Numbered from the stretch's first letter, positions 1-9,264 are shown. The stretch: DNA of 64,000 nt from Verrucosispora sp. WMMD573 (GCF_027497175.1 NZ_CP114901.1:1798001-1862000); one strand, 5' to 3'. Notes: generated by a model not told the origin, from the sequence alone. Made by a program: numbers and translations.

Positions 1-1
1 C

Positions 2-1954
2 CACAAGAACGCCGAGCAGGGGTGGCTCGACTCCAACCTCGCCCGCATCGGCGGCCTGCTCCAGGGCCAGCGTGATCTCGGCGAGGTCTGCCGGATGATC
101 ATGCAGGAGGTCACGCCGCTGGTCGACGCGCAGCTGGGTGCCTTCTTCCTGGTGGACAACTCCGAGGGCGTGATGCGGCTGCGGTTGACCGCCTCGTACG
201 GCTACGTCTCCCGGGGGCACGACGTGACCTTCGGGCCGGGCGAGGGGCTGGTCGGCCAGGCCGCGCTGTCCCGGCGCACCATCCGGGTCGGCGCCGTACC
301 GGACGGCCGGATCACCTTGCGTTCCGGCCTGGCCGACACGCCACCGGCGGACCTGGTCGTCCTGCCGGTCCTCTTCGAGGGCGAGTTGCTCGGCGTGATC
401 GAGTTCGCCACCGTCACGCCCTTCTCCGAGCTGCACCTGTCGTTCCTGGAGCGGCTGGTCTCCACAATCGGCATCGCGGTCAACACCATTCAGGCGAACC
501 GGCGTACAGAGGAACTGCTCGCCCAGTCGCAGCGGCTGGCGCACGAGTTGCAGGAACAGTCGGCGGAGTTGCAGCGGACCAACGCCGAGCTGGAGGACAA
601 GGCCAAACTGCTGTCGGAGCAGAAGGCGAACATCGAGACCCAGAACCGGGAGATCGAGCTGGCCCGGCTGGGCCTGGAGGACAAGGCGCAGCAGCTCACC
701 CGGGCCTCGGCGTACAAGTCGGAGTTCCTGGCGAACATGAGCCACGAGCTGCGTACGCCGCTGAACTCGCTGCTGCTGCTGGCCCGGCTGCTGATGGAGA
801 ACTCCGAGCAGAACCTCACGCCGAAGCAGATCGAGTTCGCCCGCACGATCCACGGCTCCGGATCGGACCTGCTGCGCCTGATCGACGACATCCTGGACCT
901 CTCCAAGATCGAGGCCGGGCGGATGGACGTCGAGCCGACCGAGGTCCGGTTCACCGAGGTCTGCAACTACGTGGAACAGGCGTTCGCCCCGCAGGCCGAG
1001 GAGAAGGGCCTGGACTTCCAGGTACGCATCGGCAAGGACCTGCCGCCGGCCGTGGTGACCGACGCGCAGCGGCTTCAGCAGGTGCTGCGTAACCTGTTGT
1101 CGAACGCGGTCAAGTTCACCGACAACGGCGCGGTGACCCTGCGTATCTCCCGGGCGCCGGAGCACGCGGTGTTCGACGTGCCGGCGCTGACCAACGCCCG
1201 GCAGGTGATTGCCTTCACGGTGATCGACACCGGCATCGGGATCTCCGACGACAAGCTGTCGCTGATCTTCGAGGCGTTCCAGCAGGCGGACGGGACCACC
1301 AGCCGCCGGTACGGCGGTACCGGGCTGGGCCTGTCGATCAGCCGCGACCTGGCCCGGCTGATCGGAGGCACGATCACGGTCGCGTCGGCACCGGGCCAGG
1401 GCTCGACGTTCACGCTGTACCTGCCGGACGTACTGGCGCCGGACGCGGTGGTGGCACCCGCGCCACCGTCACCGCAGCGGGCGGGTCTGCCGTCGTCGTT
1501 GTTGATGCCGCCGATGGAGCTGCTGTCGGAGGCGCCCGAGGCGCCGAAGACCCGTCAGCTGGACGGCGCGACCGTGCTGATCGTCGACGACGACGTGCGG
1601 AACGTCTTCGCGCTGACCAGCGCGCTCGAACTGCACGGCATGACCGTGTTGTACGCCGACAACGGCACCGACGGGGTTCGCCTGTTGGCCGAACACCCGG
1701 AGGTCGATATCGTCCTGATGGATGCGATGATGCCCGATCAGGACGGATACGAGACAACTCGACAGATCAGGCGCAATCACCGGTTCGCGGACCTGCCGAT
1801 CGTGTTCCTGACGGCGAAGGCGATGCCAGGGGATCGGGAGTCGGCGATCGCGGCCGGGGCCAGCGACTACATCACCAAGCCGGTCGACCTGGACCAGCTG
1901 ATCGAGCTGATGGGTACCTGGATCAGTGGCAGCCGTACCGAGGAGGGCTCGTGA
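2..1954 (+). CDS. Hybrid sensor histidine kinase (GAF-HisKA-HATPase-REC), 5' end outside window
   Basis: The reading frame is open from base 2, so the gene starts upstream and the ATG at 95 is internal. Numbering from that ATG, the order is a GAF-type sensor domain (about 1-130), a long coiled coil (about 140-205), a HisKA dimerisation domain with the H-box FLANMSHELRTPL (phospho-acceptor His217), a HATPase domain with N-box (RNLLSNAVKFTD), G1 (DTGIGIS) and G2 (GGTGLGLS), and a C-terminal receiver with phospho-acceptor Asp543 in VLMDAMMPDQDGYE. It should autophosphorylate on His and relay to its own receiver. The coiled-coil/GAF layout resembles HAMP-GAF hybrid kinases of actinomycetes, so the missing part probably carries HAMP repeats. 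It overlaps the next response regulator by four bases (GTGA), which implies co-translation. The signal is unknown. Confidence 0.95.
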   Translation, partial: HKNAEQGWLDSNLARIGGLLQGQRDLGEVCRMIMQEVTPLVDAQLGAFFLVDNSEGVMRLRLTASYGYVSRGHDVTFGPGEGLVGQAALSRRTIRVGAVPDGRITLRSGLADTPPADLVVLPVLFEGELLGVIEFATVTPFSELHLSFLERLVSTIGIAVNTIQANRRTEELLAQSQRLAHELQEQSAELQRTNAELEDKAKLLSEQKANIETQNREIELARLGLEDKAQQLTRASAYKSEFLANMSHELRTPLNSLLLLARLLMENSEQNLTPKQIEFARTIHGSGSDLLRLIDDILDLSKIEAGRMDVEPTEVRFTEVCNYVEQAFAPQAEEKGLDFQVRIGKDLPPAVVTDAQRLQQVLRNLLSNAVKFTDNGAVTLRISRAPEHAVFDVPALTNARQVIAFTVIDTGIGISDDKLSLIFEAFQQADGTTSRRYGGTGLGLSISRDLARLIGGTITVASAPGQGSTFTLYLPDVLAPDAVVAPAPPSPQRAGLPSSLLMPPMELLSEAPEAPKTRQLDGATVLIVDDDVRNVFALTSALELHGMTVLYADNGTDGVRLLAEHPEVDIVLMDAMMPDQDGYETTRQIRRNHRFADLPIVFLTAKAMPGDRESAIAAGASDYITKPVDLDQLIELMGTWISGSRTEEGS

Positions 1955-2511
1955 CGCAGGTGGCGAAGGCGCTGCTGGTCGATGATCGCCGGGAGAACCT
2001 GATGGCCCTGGAGGCGATCCTCCAGGGACTGCCGGTGCAGTCGGTCGCCGTGGAGAGCGGTGAGGCGGCACTGAAGCAGTTGCTGGTGGACGACTTCGCG
2101 GTGATCCTGCTGGACGCCCAGATGCCGGACATGGACGGGTTCGAGACGGCGAGCCACATCAAGCGGCGGGAGCGTACCCGGCACGTTCCGATCATCTTCC
2201 TGACCGCTGCCGACCGGGACGCTCAACTGGCCCTGCGCGGCTACGCGGCCGGTGCGGTGGACTACCTCACCAAGCCGTTCGACCCGTGGGTGCTGCGGGC
2301 CAAGGTCTCCGTCTTCGTCGAGTTGTGGACCAAGACCCGCCAGTTGGCGGCACAGTCCGAGATGGTCCGCGAGCGTGACGCCCAGTGGCGGATGCTGACC
2401 GATGCCGTCGACGAGGCCACCACCCTGCTCCGCAACACCGACAACCCCGAAGCCCACGCCCGCGCCGTAGCCCTCCTCGAACAAGCCCGCTGGGGCACCA
2501 CCCCCGACTGA
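1951..2511 (+). CDS. Single-domain response regulator
   Basis: This 186-residue protein has a complete receiver domain: acidic pair DD near residue 11, phospho-acceptor Asp55 in VILLDAQMPDMDGFE, a conserved Thr in FLTAAD and Lys in YLTKPFDPW. After about residue 125 only a short helical tail follows, with no DNA-binding or enzymatic output domain. It starts with GTG inside the stop codon of the upstream hybrid kinase, so the two form one translational unit and it is the likely phosphorelay partner. The output may be protein-protein interaction. The STAS protein just downstream on the other strand could belong to the same stress circuit, but that is inferred from proximity only. Confidence 0.93.
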   Translation: MTQVAKALLVDDRRENLMALEAILQGLPVQSVAVESGEAALKQLLVDDFAVILLDAQMPDMDGFETASHIKRRERTRHVPIIFLTAADRDAQLALRGYAAGAVDYLTKPFDPWVLRAKVSVFVELWTKTRQLAAQSEMVRERDAQWRMLTDAVDEATTLLRNTDNPEAHARAVALLEQARWGTTPD

Positions 2512-2567
2512 TACCCCACCCCTCAACCCCCACCCCACCCTCCCCTCCCACCCCCCAAACCCTCCCC

Positions 2568-2628
2568 GTTGATCATGAGGTTAGCGGCAGATTTGAAGAT
2601 CGAAATCGCCGCTAACCTCATGATCAAC
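2568..2628. terminator. Long perfect inverted repeat between convergent genes, probable bidirectional terminator
   Basis: Two 21-base arms (2568-2588 and 2608-2628) are exact reverse complements, beginning GTTGATCATGAGG. An inner GATTT/AAATC pair continues the stem with one bulged A. It lies between the response regulator (+, ends 2511) and the STAS gene (-, ends 2652). The left flank is a C-rich tract. Similar long hairpins sit at two other convergent gene ends in this window (42743-42811 and 48853-48900). Confidence 0.75.
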
Positions 2629-2651
2629 GCACGTCAGTGGGTGGGTGCGGG

Positions 2652-2987
2652 TTAGGGGGTGGGGGTGTCGTTGCGGATCATCAGGGCGCTGCGTAGGCCG
2701 GTGATGTCCAGGACGCGGAGCAGGAACTCGCCGACATTTGTCAGCACGAGCAGGCTCTGCGCGTGACTGGCCTTGCGGCTGAGGACGACCAGGGTGCCCA
2801 GGCCCTGCGAGTCGCAGAACGTCACGCCGCCGAGGTCGAGGACGATCCGGGGCGGGGGCTCGGTGAGAACCTCGTTGACGACGGTCGATAGCTGGGCGGC
2901 CGTTTGCATGTCGATCTCACCGGCAAGGCGGAGGACTGCTTCGTCGCCCGTTCGGTGTACGGTGATGGACAGTTCGGCACGATCCAC
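2652..2987 (-). CDS. STAS-domain anti-anti-sigma factor
   Basis: A 111-residue single STAS domain. The segment VTFCDSQGLGTLVV carries the conserved Ser60 that anti-sigma kinases phosphorylate in the RsbV/SpoIIAA family. By family knowledge the unphosphorylated form binds an anti-sigma factor and frees a stress sigma factor. No anti-sigma kinase or sigma gene is adjacent, so the partner is unknown. It is divergent from hemL and convergent with the kinase/regulator pair. The start is the ATG at 2987. Confidence 0.9.
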   Translation of the reverse strand: MDRAELSITVHRTGDEAVLRLAGEIDMQTAAQLSTVVNEVLTEPPPRIVLDLGGVTFCDSQGLGTLVVLSRKASHAQSLLVLTNVGEFLLRVLDITGLRSALMIRNDTPTP

Positions 2988-3127
2988 CGGGTCAGCCTAT
3001 CGCGATCTCCGTCGACCGGCCTGTCGAGGGCGCGCCGTCCCCGTGCAGCGTGCCGGGGGTGAGCCCGGTAACCCCGTGCCGGGGTGGCTGCCGATCCGCC
3101 ACCGGGCGCTGACACAATGGCGGCATC

Positions 3128-4465
3128 GTGACCGAGGTGTTTACCGCCGGATCCGACCGCTACCCGGTCGACGCGCCGGCCTCAGCGGCCCTGTTCGACC
3201 GCGCCTGCGCCATCGTGCCGGGCGGGGTCAACTCCCCTGTGCGCGCCTTCCGGGCGGTCGGCGGCACACCACGCTTCATGGTCCGCGGTGAGGGACCCTG
3301 GCTCCACGATGCGGACGGTCGCCGTTACGTCGACCTGGTCTGCTCCTGGGGTCCGCTGATTCTGGGCCACGCCCACCCCGAGGTGGTCGCGGCCGTGCAG
3401 GCAGCCGCCGCGCACGGCACCAGTTTCGGTACGCCCACGCCCGGCGAGGTCGAACTGGCCGACGAGATCGTCGCGCGTACCCCGGTCGAGCAGGTCCGGC
3501 TGGTCAACTCGGGCACCGAGGCGACCATGTCGGCGATCCGCCTCGCGCGCGGGTACACCGGACGCTCGAAGATCATCAAGTTCGCCGGCTGCTACCACGG
3601 GCACGTCGACGCGCTGCTGGCCGCCGCCGGCTCCGGCGTGGCCACGCTCGGTCTGCCCGACTCGCCGGGGGTCACCGGCGCGGCGGCCAGCGAGACGATC
3701 GTGTTGCCGTACAACGACGTGCCCGCCGTCGAGGCCGCCTTCGCCGCCGAGGGCCAGCACATCGCCGCGGTGATCACCGAGGCCGCGCCGGGCAACATGG
3801 GTGTGGTCGCCCCCCGGGACGGGTTCAACGCACAGCTGGCCCGCATCGCGCACGCACACGGCGCACTGCTGATCATCGACGAGGTGATGACCGGGTTCCG
3901 GGTCTCCCGCGCCGGCTGGCACGGCCTCGACCCGGTCGAGGCGGACCTGTGGACGTACGGCAAGGTCATGGGTGGCGGCCTGCCCGCCGCGGCGTTCGGC
4001 GGGCGCGCGGAGATCATGTCGCGACTGGCTCCCGCCGGTCCCGTCTACCAGGCCGGCACCCTTTCCGGGAACCCGCTCGCCTGCGCGGCCGGGCTGACCA
4101 CGCTGCGGCTCGCCGACGACGCGCTCTACCGCCGCTTGGACGACACCGCCGCCGTGGTGGGCAGGCTGGCCGCCGACGCGCTGGCCGCCGCCGGGGTCCC
4201 GCACCGGCTGTCGTACGCCGGAAACATGTTCTCGATCTTCTTCACCGACGCCGACGTGGTCGACTACGACAGCGCCCGCACCCAGCAGGTGCCGGCGTTC
4301 AAGGCGTTCTTCCACGCGATGCTCGCTGCCGGGGTCTATCTGCCGCCGAGCGCGTTCGAGTCCTGGTTCGTCTCGGCGGCGATCGACGATGCCGCCCTGG
4401 AACAGATCGCCGCCGCGCTGCCGACGGCGGCCAACGCGGCGGCAGCGGCAGGTCACGGGGGGTAG
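3128..4465 (+). CDS. hemL: Glutamate-1-semialdehyde 2,1-aminomutase
   Basis: A 445-residue PLP enzyme that converts glutamate-1-semialdehyde to 5-aminolevulinate, the committed C5-pathway precursor of heme and corrinoids. The fold-type I aminotransferase signature is intact: [16 protein letters not shown], the cofactor Asp in [12 protein letters not shown] and the Schiff-base Lys279 in [17 protein letters not shown]. The start is GTG at 3128; there is no strong ribosome binding site. A CACAAT at 3112-3117 could be a -10 giving a very short leader, which is inferred. It opens the run hemL, histidine phosphatase, tlpA-like, ccdA, resB, ccsB, an arrangement that links heme supply to cytochrome c assembly. 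Confidence 0.97.
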   Translation: MTEVFTAGSDRYPVDAPASAALFDRACAIVPGGVNSPVRAFRAVGGTPRFMVRGEGPWLHDADGRRYVDLVCSWGPLILGHAHPEVVAAVQAAAAHGTSFGTPTPGEVELADEIVARTPVEQVRLVNSGTEATMSAIRLARGYTGRSKIIKFAGCYHGHVDALLAAAGSGVATLGLPDSPGVTGAAASETIVLPYNDVPAVEAAFAAEGQHIAAVITEAAPGNMGVVAPRDGFNAQLARIAHAHGALLIIDEVMTGFRVSRAGWHGLDPVEADLWTYGKVMGGGLPAAAFGGRAEIMSRLAPAGPVYQAGTLSGNPLACAAGLTTLRLADDALYRRLDDTAAVVGRLAADALAAAGVPHRLSYAGNMFSIFFTDADVVDYDSARTQQVPAFKAFFHAMLAAGVYLPPSAFESWFVSAAIDDAALEQIAAALPTAANAAAAAGHGG

Positions 4466-4467
4466 CA

Positions 4468-5115
4468 ATGGGCAAGACGGTGGTCCACGTGCTCCGGCAC
4501 GGCGAGGTGTACAACCCGGATGGCATCCTCTACGGCCGCCTGCCCGGTTTCCGCCTCAGCGAACTGGGCGTCCAGATGGCCAAGGCCGCCGCGCAGGGGC
4601 TCGCCGAACGCGAGGTCGTGCATGTGGCGGCCAGCCCGCTGGAACGCGCCCAGCAGACCGCCGAGCCGATCGCCGCCCAGTTCCGGCTGCCGGTCGGGGT
4701 GGATGAGCGGCTGATCGAGAGCGCCAACTGGTTCGAGGGCAAGAAGGTCTCGCCCGGCGACGGCTCCTTCCGCGACCCGCGTAACTGGTGGGTGCTGCGG
4801 GATCCGGTCACCCCGTCCTGGGGCGAGGCGTACCGGGCCATCGCCGAGCGGATGTTCGGCGCGCTGCACGCCGCCCGGATCGCCGCCGAGGGCCGGGAGG
4901 CCGTCCTGGTCTCGCACCAGCTGCCGATCTGGACGCTGCGCCGCTACGTGGAGCGCAAGCGGCTGTGGCACGACCCGCGTCGCCGGCAGTGTGCGCTGGC
5001 CTCGCTCACCACCTTCCACTTCGACGGTGCCAAGATCGTCGGCATCGGTTACTCCGAGCCGGCCGCACACCTGGTGGCGATGTCGCCGACCGCGCGGACG
5101 GCCAAGGGGGCCTGA
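4468..5115 (+). CDS. Histidine phosphatase (phosphoglycerate mutase-like) family protein
   Basis: A 215-residue protein with the branch signature LRHGE (His11) and the second catalytic His150 in VLVSHQLPIW. This family transfers phosphate through a phosphohistidine, and most members are phosphatases rather than glycolytic mutases; the substrate is not evident. The ATG at 4468 is two bases after the hemL stop and is preceded by a G-rich ribosome binding site (CACGGGGGG). A longer open frame extends upstream inside hemL but is an overlap artefact. The gene is conserved in this position beside hemL and the ccs genes in many actinomycetes (from memory), which suggests a link to heme or cytochrome biogenesis. 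Confidence 0.9.
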   Translation: MGKTVVHVLRHGEVYNPDGILYGRLPGFRLSELGVQMAKAAAQGLAEREVVHVAASPLERAQQTAEPIAAQFRLPVGVDERLIESANWFEGKKVSPGDGSFRDPRNWWVLRDPVTPSWGEAYRAIAERMFGALHAARIAAEGREAVLVSHQLPIWTLRRYVERKRLWHDPRRRQCALASLTTFHFDGAKIVGIGYSEPAAHLVAMSPTARTAKGA

Positions 5116-5116
5116 G

Positions 5117-5692
5117 ATGGGCGTCCGGAGGCTGGCTGCCGGCCTGCTCGCCGCCGCGACCACCGCGGTGCTCCTGACCGGCTGTACGGGCGACGGCCGG
5201 GGATCCGACTGCGACAGCGCTGGCGGCATCGTCGAGTGTGCCCCGGAGCAGCGCTCCGCCGCCCCGAAGATCGCCGGTGAGCTGCTGGCCGGCGGGTCCT
5301 ACGACGTGGCCGACCAGCGGGGCAAGGTCGTGGTGGTCAACTTCTGGGGCTCCTGGTGTGCGCCGTGCCGGGCCGAGGCCGACGACCTGGAGAACACCTA
5401 CCAGGCGACGCAGGACGCCGGAGTGACCTTCCTCGGCATCAACGTGCAGGACAGCCGGGACAAGGCGATCGCCTTCGAGGAGGGCCGGGTCAGCTACCCG
5501 AGCATCTTCGACCCGGGCAGCCGGCTCGCCCTCGACATGGACATCCCGCCGAACACCATCCCGGCCACCATCGTGCTGGACCGGGAGGGACGCATCGCCA
5601 CCGTCGTCCGGGCGGCGGTCCGGCAGGAGGGGCTGCAACCGATCGTCGAGCGGATCGCCGCCGAGGCGGGCGCACCGGCCGGTCAGCGCTGA
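5117..5692 (+). CDS. TlpA/ResA-like thiol-disulfide lipoprotein
   Basis: A 191-residue protein with a lipoprotein signal (lipobox LLTGC, Cys23) and a thioredoxin-fold domain with the active site WCAPC (Cys81/Cys84) and the cis-Pro segment NTIPATIV. By family it acts outside the membrane and keeps the apocytochrome c CXXCH thiols reduced for heme attachment. It receives electrons from CcdA, encoded directly downstream with a one-base stop/start overlap. The ATG at 5117 was chosen because it is in frame with the signal peptide and immediately follows the preceding stop. Confidence 0.94.
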   Translation: MGVRRLAAGLLAAATTAVLLTGCTGDGRGSDCDSAGGIVECAPEQRSAAPKIAGELLAGGSYDVADQRGKVVVVNFWGSWCAPCRAEADDLENTYQATQDAGVTFLGINVQDSRDKAIAFEEGRVSYPSIFDPGSRLALDMDIPPNTIPATIVLDREGRIATVVRAAVRQEGLQPIVERIAAEAGAPAGQR

Positions 5693-6531
5693 TGGGTACG
5701 ACATTCGGTCAGCTCGCCGAGTCCGGCCCGTTGCTGCTGGCGTTGGGCGCGGCGGCGCTGGCCGGTCTGGTCAGCTTCCTGTCCCCGTGCGTGCTGCCGC
5801 TGATGCCCGGCTACCTCTCGTACGTCACGGGGCTGGCCGGGACGGACCTCGAAGGCCGTCGCGAGTCGCCCGCCGTGCACGAGACACCGGGCGACGGGGG
5901 CGGCGTCGGCACCGCCGTACGTCAGCGCGCCCGGGTCGCCCCGGCGGTGAAGGGTCGGGTGCTGGCCGGGACGCTGCTGTTCATCGCCGGCTTCACCGTC
6001 GTGTTCACCGCCACCGCGGTCCTGTTCAGCGGCGTCGGTCGGGTCTTCTTCGACCACGAACGGACACTGGAGATCATCGTCGGCGGGCTCATCGTCGTGC
6101 TCGGTCTGGGCTACCTCGGTGCGCTGCCCGGGTTCCAGCGTGAGTTCCGGATCAACAGGCTGCCCGCCGCCGGCCTGGTCGGCGCGCCCGTGCTCGGTGC
6201 CGTGTTCGCGCTGAGCTGGGTTCCCTGCACCGGGCCCACGCTGGCCGCGGTGCTCGGCATGGCCACCACCAGCGGGCAGACCGACCGGGCGGTGGTGCTG
6301 GCCGTGGCGTACTGCCTCGGGCTGGGTCTGCCGTTCGTCATCTTCGGGCTGGGCTTCAACCGGCTGCTCGGGGTCTTCCGGACGGTACGCCGGCACAGCC
6401 GCTGGGTCACCCGGATCGGCGGGGCGTTGCTGATCCTGATCGGGCTGGCGCTGGTCACCGGCGGCTGGACCAACGTCGTGATCTGGCTGCAGACCACCGT
6501 CGGGGTGGGCAACTTCGAGGTGGGCATCTGA
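5692..6531 (+). CDS. ccdA: Cytochrome c biogenesis protein CcdA
   Basis: A 279-residue membrane protein of the CcdA/DsbD family with about six membrane segments. The redox Cys pair lies in two related half-domains: SFLSPCVLPLMPGYLSY near the N-terminus and ALSWVPCTGPTLAA in the second half. It moves reducing equivalents from cytoplasmic thioredoxin to the extracytoplasmic TlpA-like protein encoded upstream. A charged loop of about 45 residues (about 55-95) separates the first two segments and is less conserved. Both ends overlap neighbours (TGATG), so it is part of one translationally coupled operon. Confidence 0.95.
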   Translation: MGTTFGQLAESGPLLLALGAAALAGLVSFLSPCVLPLMPGYLSYVTGLAGTDLEGRRESPAVHETPGDGGGVGTAVRQRARVAPAVKGRVLAGTLLFIAGFTVVFTATAVLFSGVGRVFFDHERTLEIIVGGLIVVLGLGYLGALPGFQREFRINRLPAAGLVGAPVLGAVFALSWVPCTGPTLAAVLGMATTSGQTDRAVVLAVAYCLGLGLPFVIFGLGFNRLLGVFRTVRRHSRWVTRIGGALLILIGLALVTGGWTNVVIWLQTTVGVGNFEVGI

Positions 6532-8183
6532 TGACCGCCGTCGAGGACCGGCCCGCCACACCGGCCGAGGCACCCCGCCGCCGGCCCAACCCGCTGCTCG
6601 CGTTGCTGCGCAACTCGTGGCGGCAGCTGACCAGCATGCGTACCGCGCTGGTGCTGCTCTTCCTGCTCGCGGTCGCGGCGATTCCCGGTTCGGTGCTGCC
6701 GCAGCGTGGGGTCAACCCGGAGGACGTACGCGACTTCTACACCGCCAACCCCGAACTGGCCCCGGTGCTCGACCGGGTGGGCGCGTTCGAGGCGTTCAGC
6801 TCGGCCTGGTTCTCCGCGATCTACCTGCTGCTGTTCACCTCGCTGATCGGGTGCATCACGCCCCGGCTGCGCGACCACGTCCGGGCGCTGCGGGCGCGTC
6901 CGCCGGCCGTACCGAAGCGGTTGGAGCGGCTGCCGCAGCACGCGGTGGTGCCCGCGTCCGAGGGCGGCGCGGCGGCGGTCGCCGAGACGCTGCGGCGACG
7001 GCGGTGGCGGGTGGCGGTACGCGGCGACGAGGTCTCCGCCGAGAAGGGCTACCTCAAGGAGACCGGCAACCTGATCTTCCACACCTCGATGGTGCTGGTG
7101 CTGGTCGGTGTCGCGCTCGGCTCGTGGTACGGCTGGCACGGCAACCGGCTCCTCGTCGCCGGTGCCGACCAGGTCTTCTGCAACACCCGCCAGCAGTATG
7201 CCGAGGCCAAGCTCGGCCCGCGCGTCGGCGACGACCTGCCCCGGTTCTGCATGCAGTTGGACGAGTTCGACGCGCAGTTCCTGCCGAACGGCCAGGCGTC
7301 CTCGTTCAATGCGAAGGTGACCGTGGACGAGGACGGCGGCGCGCCGCGCCAGGCCGAGTTCTCGGTCAACTCGCCGTTGCGTCTCGACGGCGCGAACGTC
7401 TACCTGCTCGGGCACGGCTACGTCCCGTTGATCCGGTACACCGACCGGTTCGGGCGCACGCAGACCAGCGCCGTGCCGTTCCTCACCACCGGCGACATCG
7501 GGCTGACCGGTGAAGGGCTGGCTGCCTTCCCGGATGCCAACGTCGACCCGGAGACCGGCGAGCGGAACCCGGACCTCCAGGTGGCCTTCTCCGGGCTGTA
7601 CCTGCCGACCGCACCGCAGCAGCCGCCGTTCGTCCGCTCGGAGCATCCGACCGAGCAGAACCCGCTGCTCGACCTGGTCGGGTACCGGGGCAATCTGGGG
7701 CTCGACGCCGGTATCCCCGGCTCGGTCTACCAGCTCGACAAGCGTCAGCTACGCAACGGCCGGCTCACCGAGATCGGGGCGAAGCAACTGCGGATCGGCG
7801 AGAGCTGGACGCTTGACGACGGCACCACAGTCGAGTTCGTGGGCACGGAACGGTACATCGTGCTGTCGGTACGGCACGACCCGGGCACGATGCTGCTGCT
7901 GGTCAGCTCCATCGGGCTGGTGCTGGGGCTGATGGGTTCGCTCTTCGTCAGGCGTCGGCGGGTGTTCGTCCGGTTGCTGCCCGCCGGTCCGGGCGACCCC
8001 GACGGTGGATCTCCGACGGGCGGTAGTAGTTTGGTCGAGGTGGCTGGTCTGCCGCGTACCGAGCATCCCGGGTTCGCCGCCGAGTTCGCCCAACTGGTCG
8101 CCGCGATCGGCGCCGGTGAACGAACCGGCGACGCCGGCACCGACCCGGGCACGCCGGCCCGGGCGCGGGAAGGAGCCGAGTGA
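6531..8183 (+). CDS. resB: System II cytochrome c biogenesis protein ResB/Ccs1
   Basis: A 550-residue ResB-family protein. The N-terminal third has three membrane segments (for example after the NSWRQLTSMRTALVLL start region), followed by a large extracytoplasmic domain and a last membrane helix near residues 455-475 before a charged tail. In system II, ResB and CcsA/ResC form the heme-handling synthetase that attaches heme to apocytochrome c outside the membrane. The ATG overlaps the ccdA stop. The Gly/Asp-rich C-terminal tail of about 65 residues is probably disordered. Confidence 0.95.
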   Translation: MTAVEDRPATPAEAPRRRPNPLLALLRNSWRQLTSMRTALVLLFLLAVAAIPGSVLPQRGVNPEDVRDFYTANPELAPVLDRVGAFEAFSSAWFSAIYLLLFTSLIGCITPRLRDHVRALRARPPAVPKRLERLPQHAVVPASEGGAAAVAETLRRRRWRVAVRGDEVSAEKGYLKETGNLIFHTSMVLVLVGVALGSWYGWHGNRLLVAGADQVFCNTRQQYAEAKLGPRVGDDLPRFCMQLDEFDAQFLPNGQASSFNAKVTVDEDGGAPRQAEFSVNSPLRLDGANVYLLGHGYVPLIRYTDRFGRTQTSAVPFLTTGDIGLTGEGLAAFPDANVDPETGERNPDLQVAFSGLYLPTAPQQPPFVRSEHPTEQNPLLDLVGYRGNLGLDAGIPGSVYQLDKRQLRNGRLTEIGAKQLRIGESWTLDDGTTVEFVGTERYIVLSVRHDPGTMLLLVSSIGLVLGLMGSLFVRRRRVFVRLLPAGPGDPDGGSPTGGSSLVEVAGLPRTEHPGFAAEFAQLVAAIGAGERTGDAGTDPGTPARAREGAE

Positions 8184-9214
8184 TGTCCGCACTCTCCGAT
8201 CAGTTGGTGTCGATCGCCACGCTGGTGTACCTGCTGGCGATGATCAGTCACGCCGTCGAGTACGCCCTGGGCAACTCGCGCGCCAGGGCGGTCGCGGCAC
8301 CGGCCCGCGAGCTGGCCGGCGCGGCGGTGGGCGCAGTCTCGACCGGCACGGTGGCGGCCGGTTCGGTGGCGGCCGGCGACACCTTGGTGGCTGGTGGCAC
8401 GAGCGGTGGCGTTGTGGGGAGCACGGCGGCGTCGAGTCGGGCCGAGCGCACCGCGCGGCGGGCGGAGCTGGGCGGCCGGATCGCGGTTGGGCTGACCGCC
8501 GTGGCCGCCGCGCTGCACCTGGCGGCCCTGGTCACCCGCGGCCTCGCCGCCGACCGGATGCCGTGGGGCAACATGTACGAGTTCGTGCTCACGGTCTCGT
8601 TCATCGGGGTCGCCGCCTGGCTGACAGTGCTGGTGAAGTGGCCGTTCCTGCGCCGCCTCGGGCTGTTCCTGACGCTGGTGATGGTGCTGCTGGTGGCCAC
8701 CGCCGAGCTGGTGCTCTACACCCCGATCGTGCCGCTGGTCCCCGCGCTCAACTCGTACTGGTTCGTCGTGCACGTGTCGACGATCGTCTTCGCCTCGGGC
8801 CTGTTCCTGCTGGGCGTGGTGCCGGCGGCGGCGTACCTGATGCGGGCCGGGTACGAGAACGGCAAGCGCAGCTTCCCGTACACGCTGGCGAAGCGGCTGC
8901 CGGCGGCGGCCGGGTTGGAACGGCTCACCTTCGTGCTGCACGCCTTCTCGTTCCCGATCTTCACCTTCGCGGTGATCGCCGGGGCGATCTGGGCTGAGGC
9001 GGCCTGGGGCCGCCCGTGGGGCTGGGATCCGAAGGAGACCTGGGCGTTCATCTCCTGGGTGGTGTACGCCGGCTACCTGCACGCCCGCGCCACGCCGAGC
9101 GTGCGCCGGAGCACCGCCACCTGGCTGGCCATCCTCGGCTTCCTGACCGTGCTGATGAACCTCTTCGGCGTGAACATCTTCTTCGAGGGCCTGCACTCCT
9201 ACGGCGGCCTCTGA
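8183..9214 (+). CDS. ccsB: Cytochrome c biogenesis protein CcsB (CcsA/ResC family)
   Basis: A 343-residue polytopic protein with the family's heme-binding tryptophan-rich motif WGWDPKETWAFISW (around residues 278-291) and flanking conserved His residues. It partners with ResB in exporting and attaching heme. AGGAG at 8171-8175 favours the ATG at 8183, which overlaps the resB stop; GTG at 8180 is possible. An Ala/Gly/Thr/Val-rich, probably flexible stretch (about 35-85) sits after the first membrane segment. It is the last gene of the run, followed at once by a large palindrome. Confidence 0.95.
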   Translation: MSALSDQLVSIATLVYLLAMISHAVEYALGNSRARAVAAPARELAGAAVGAVSTGTVAAGSVAAGDTLVAGGTSGGVVGSTAASSRAERTARRAELGGRIAVGLTAVAAALHLAALVTRGLAADRMPWGNMYEFVLTVSFIGVAAWLTVLVKWPFLRRLGLFLTLVMVLLVATAELVLYTPIVPLVPALNSYWFVVHVSTIVFASGLFLLGVVPAAAYLMRAGYENGKRSFPYTLAKRLPAAAGLERLTFVLHAFSFPIFTFAVIAGAIWAEAAWGRPWGWDPKETWAFISWVVYAGYLHARATPSVRRSTATWLAILGFLTVLMNLFGVNIFFEGLHSYGGL

Positions 9215-9217
9215 CCC

Positions 9218-9264
9218 GCAAGAGGTATAACTGCACTTATAATAACTGTGGTTATACATCTTGC
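9218..9264. promoter_or_regulatory. AT-rich 47-bp palindrome with tandem 15-bp repeats before the ATPase gene
   Basis: Outer 14-base arms GCAAGAGGTATAAC (9218-9231) and GTTATACATCTTGC (9251-9264) match with one mismatch around a TTATaATAA centre at 9241. Inside are two abutting direct repeats of the form ATAACTGnnnTTATA (9227-9241 and 9242-9256). The AT content contrasts sharply with both flanks. It starts four bases after the ccsB stop and ends just before the ATPase start, so it could be an operator, a promoter element, a terminator, or several of these. Confidence 0.7.

Noticed and set aside
3182..4468. Long minus-strand open frames opposite strongly supported genes (here hemL; likewise 54394-56253 and 61233-63416)
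   Set aside because: They are mirror frames created by GC-rich third codon positions, with no family motifs, while the plus-strand proteins are textbook matches.
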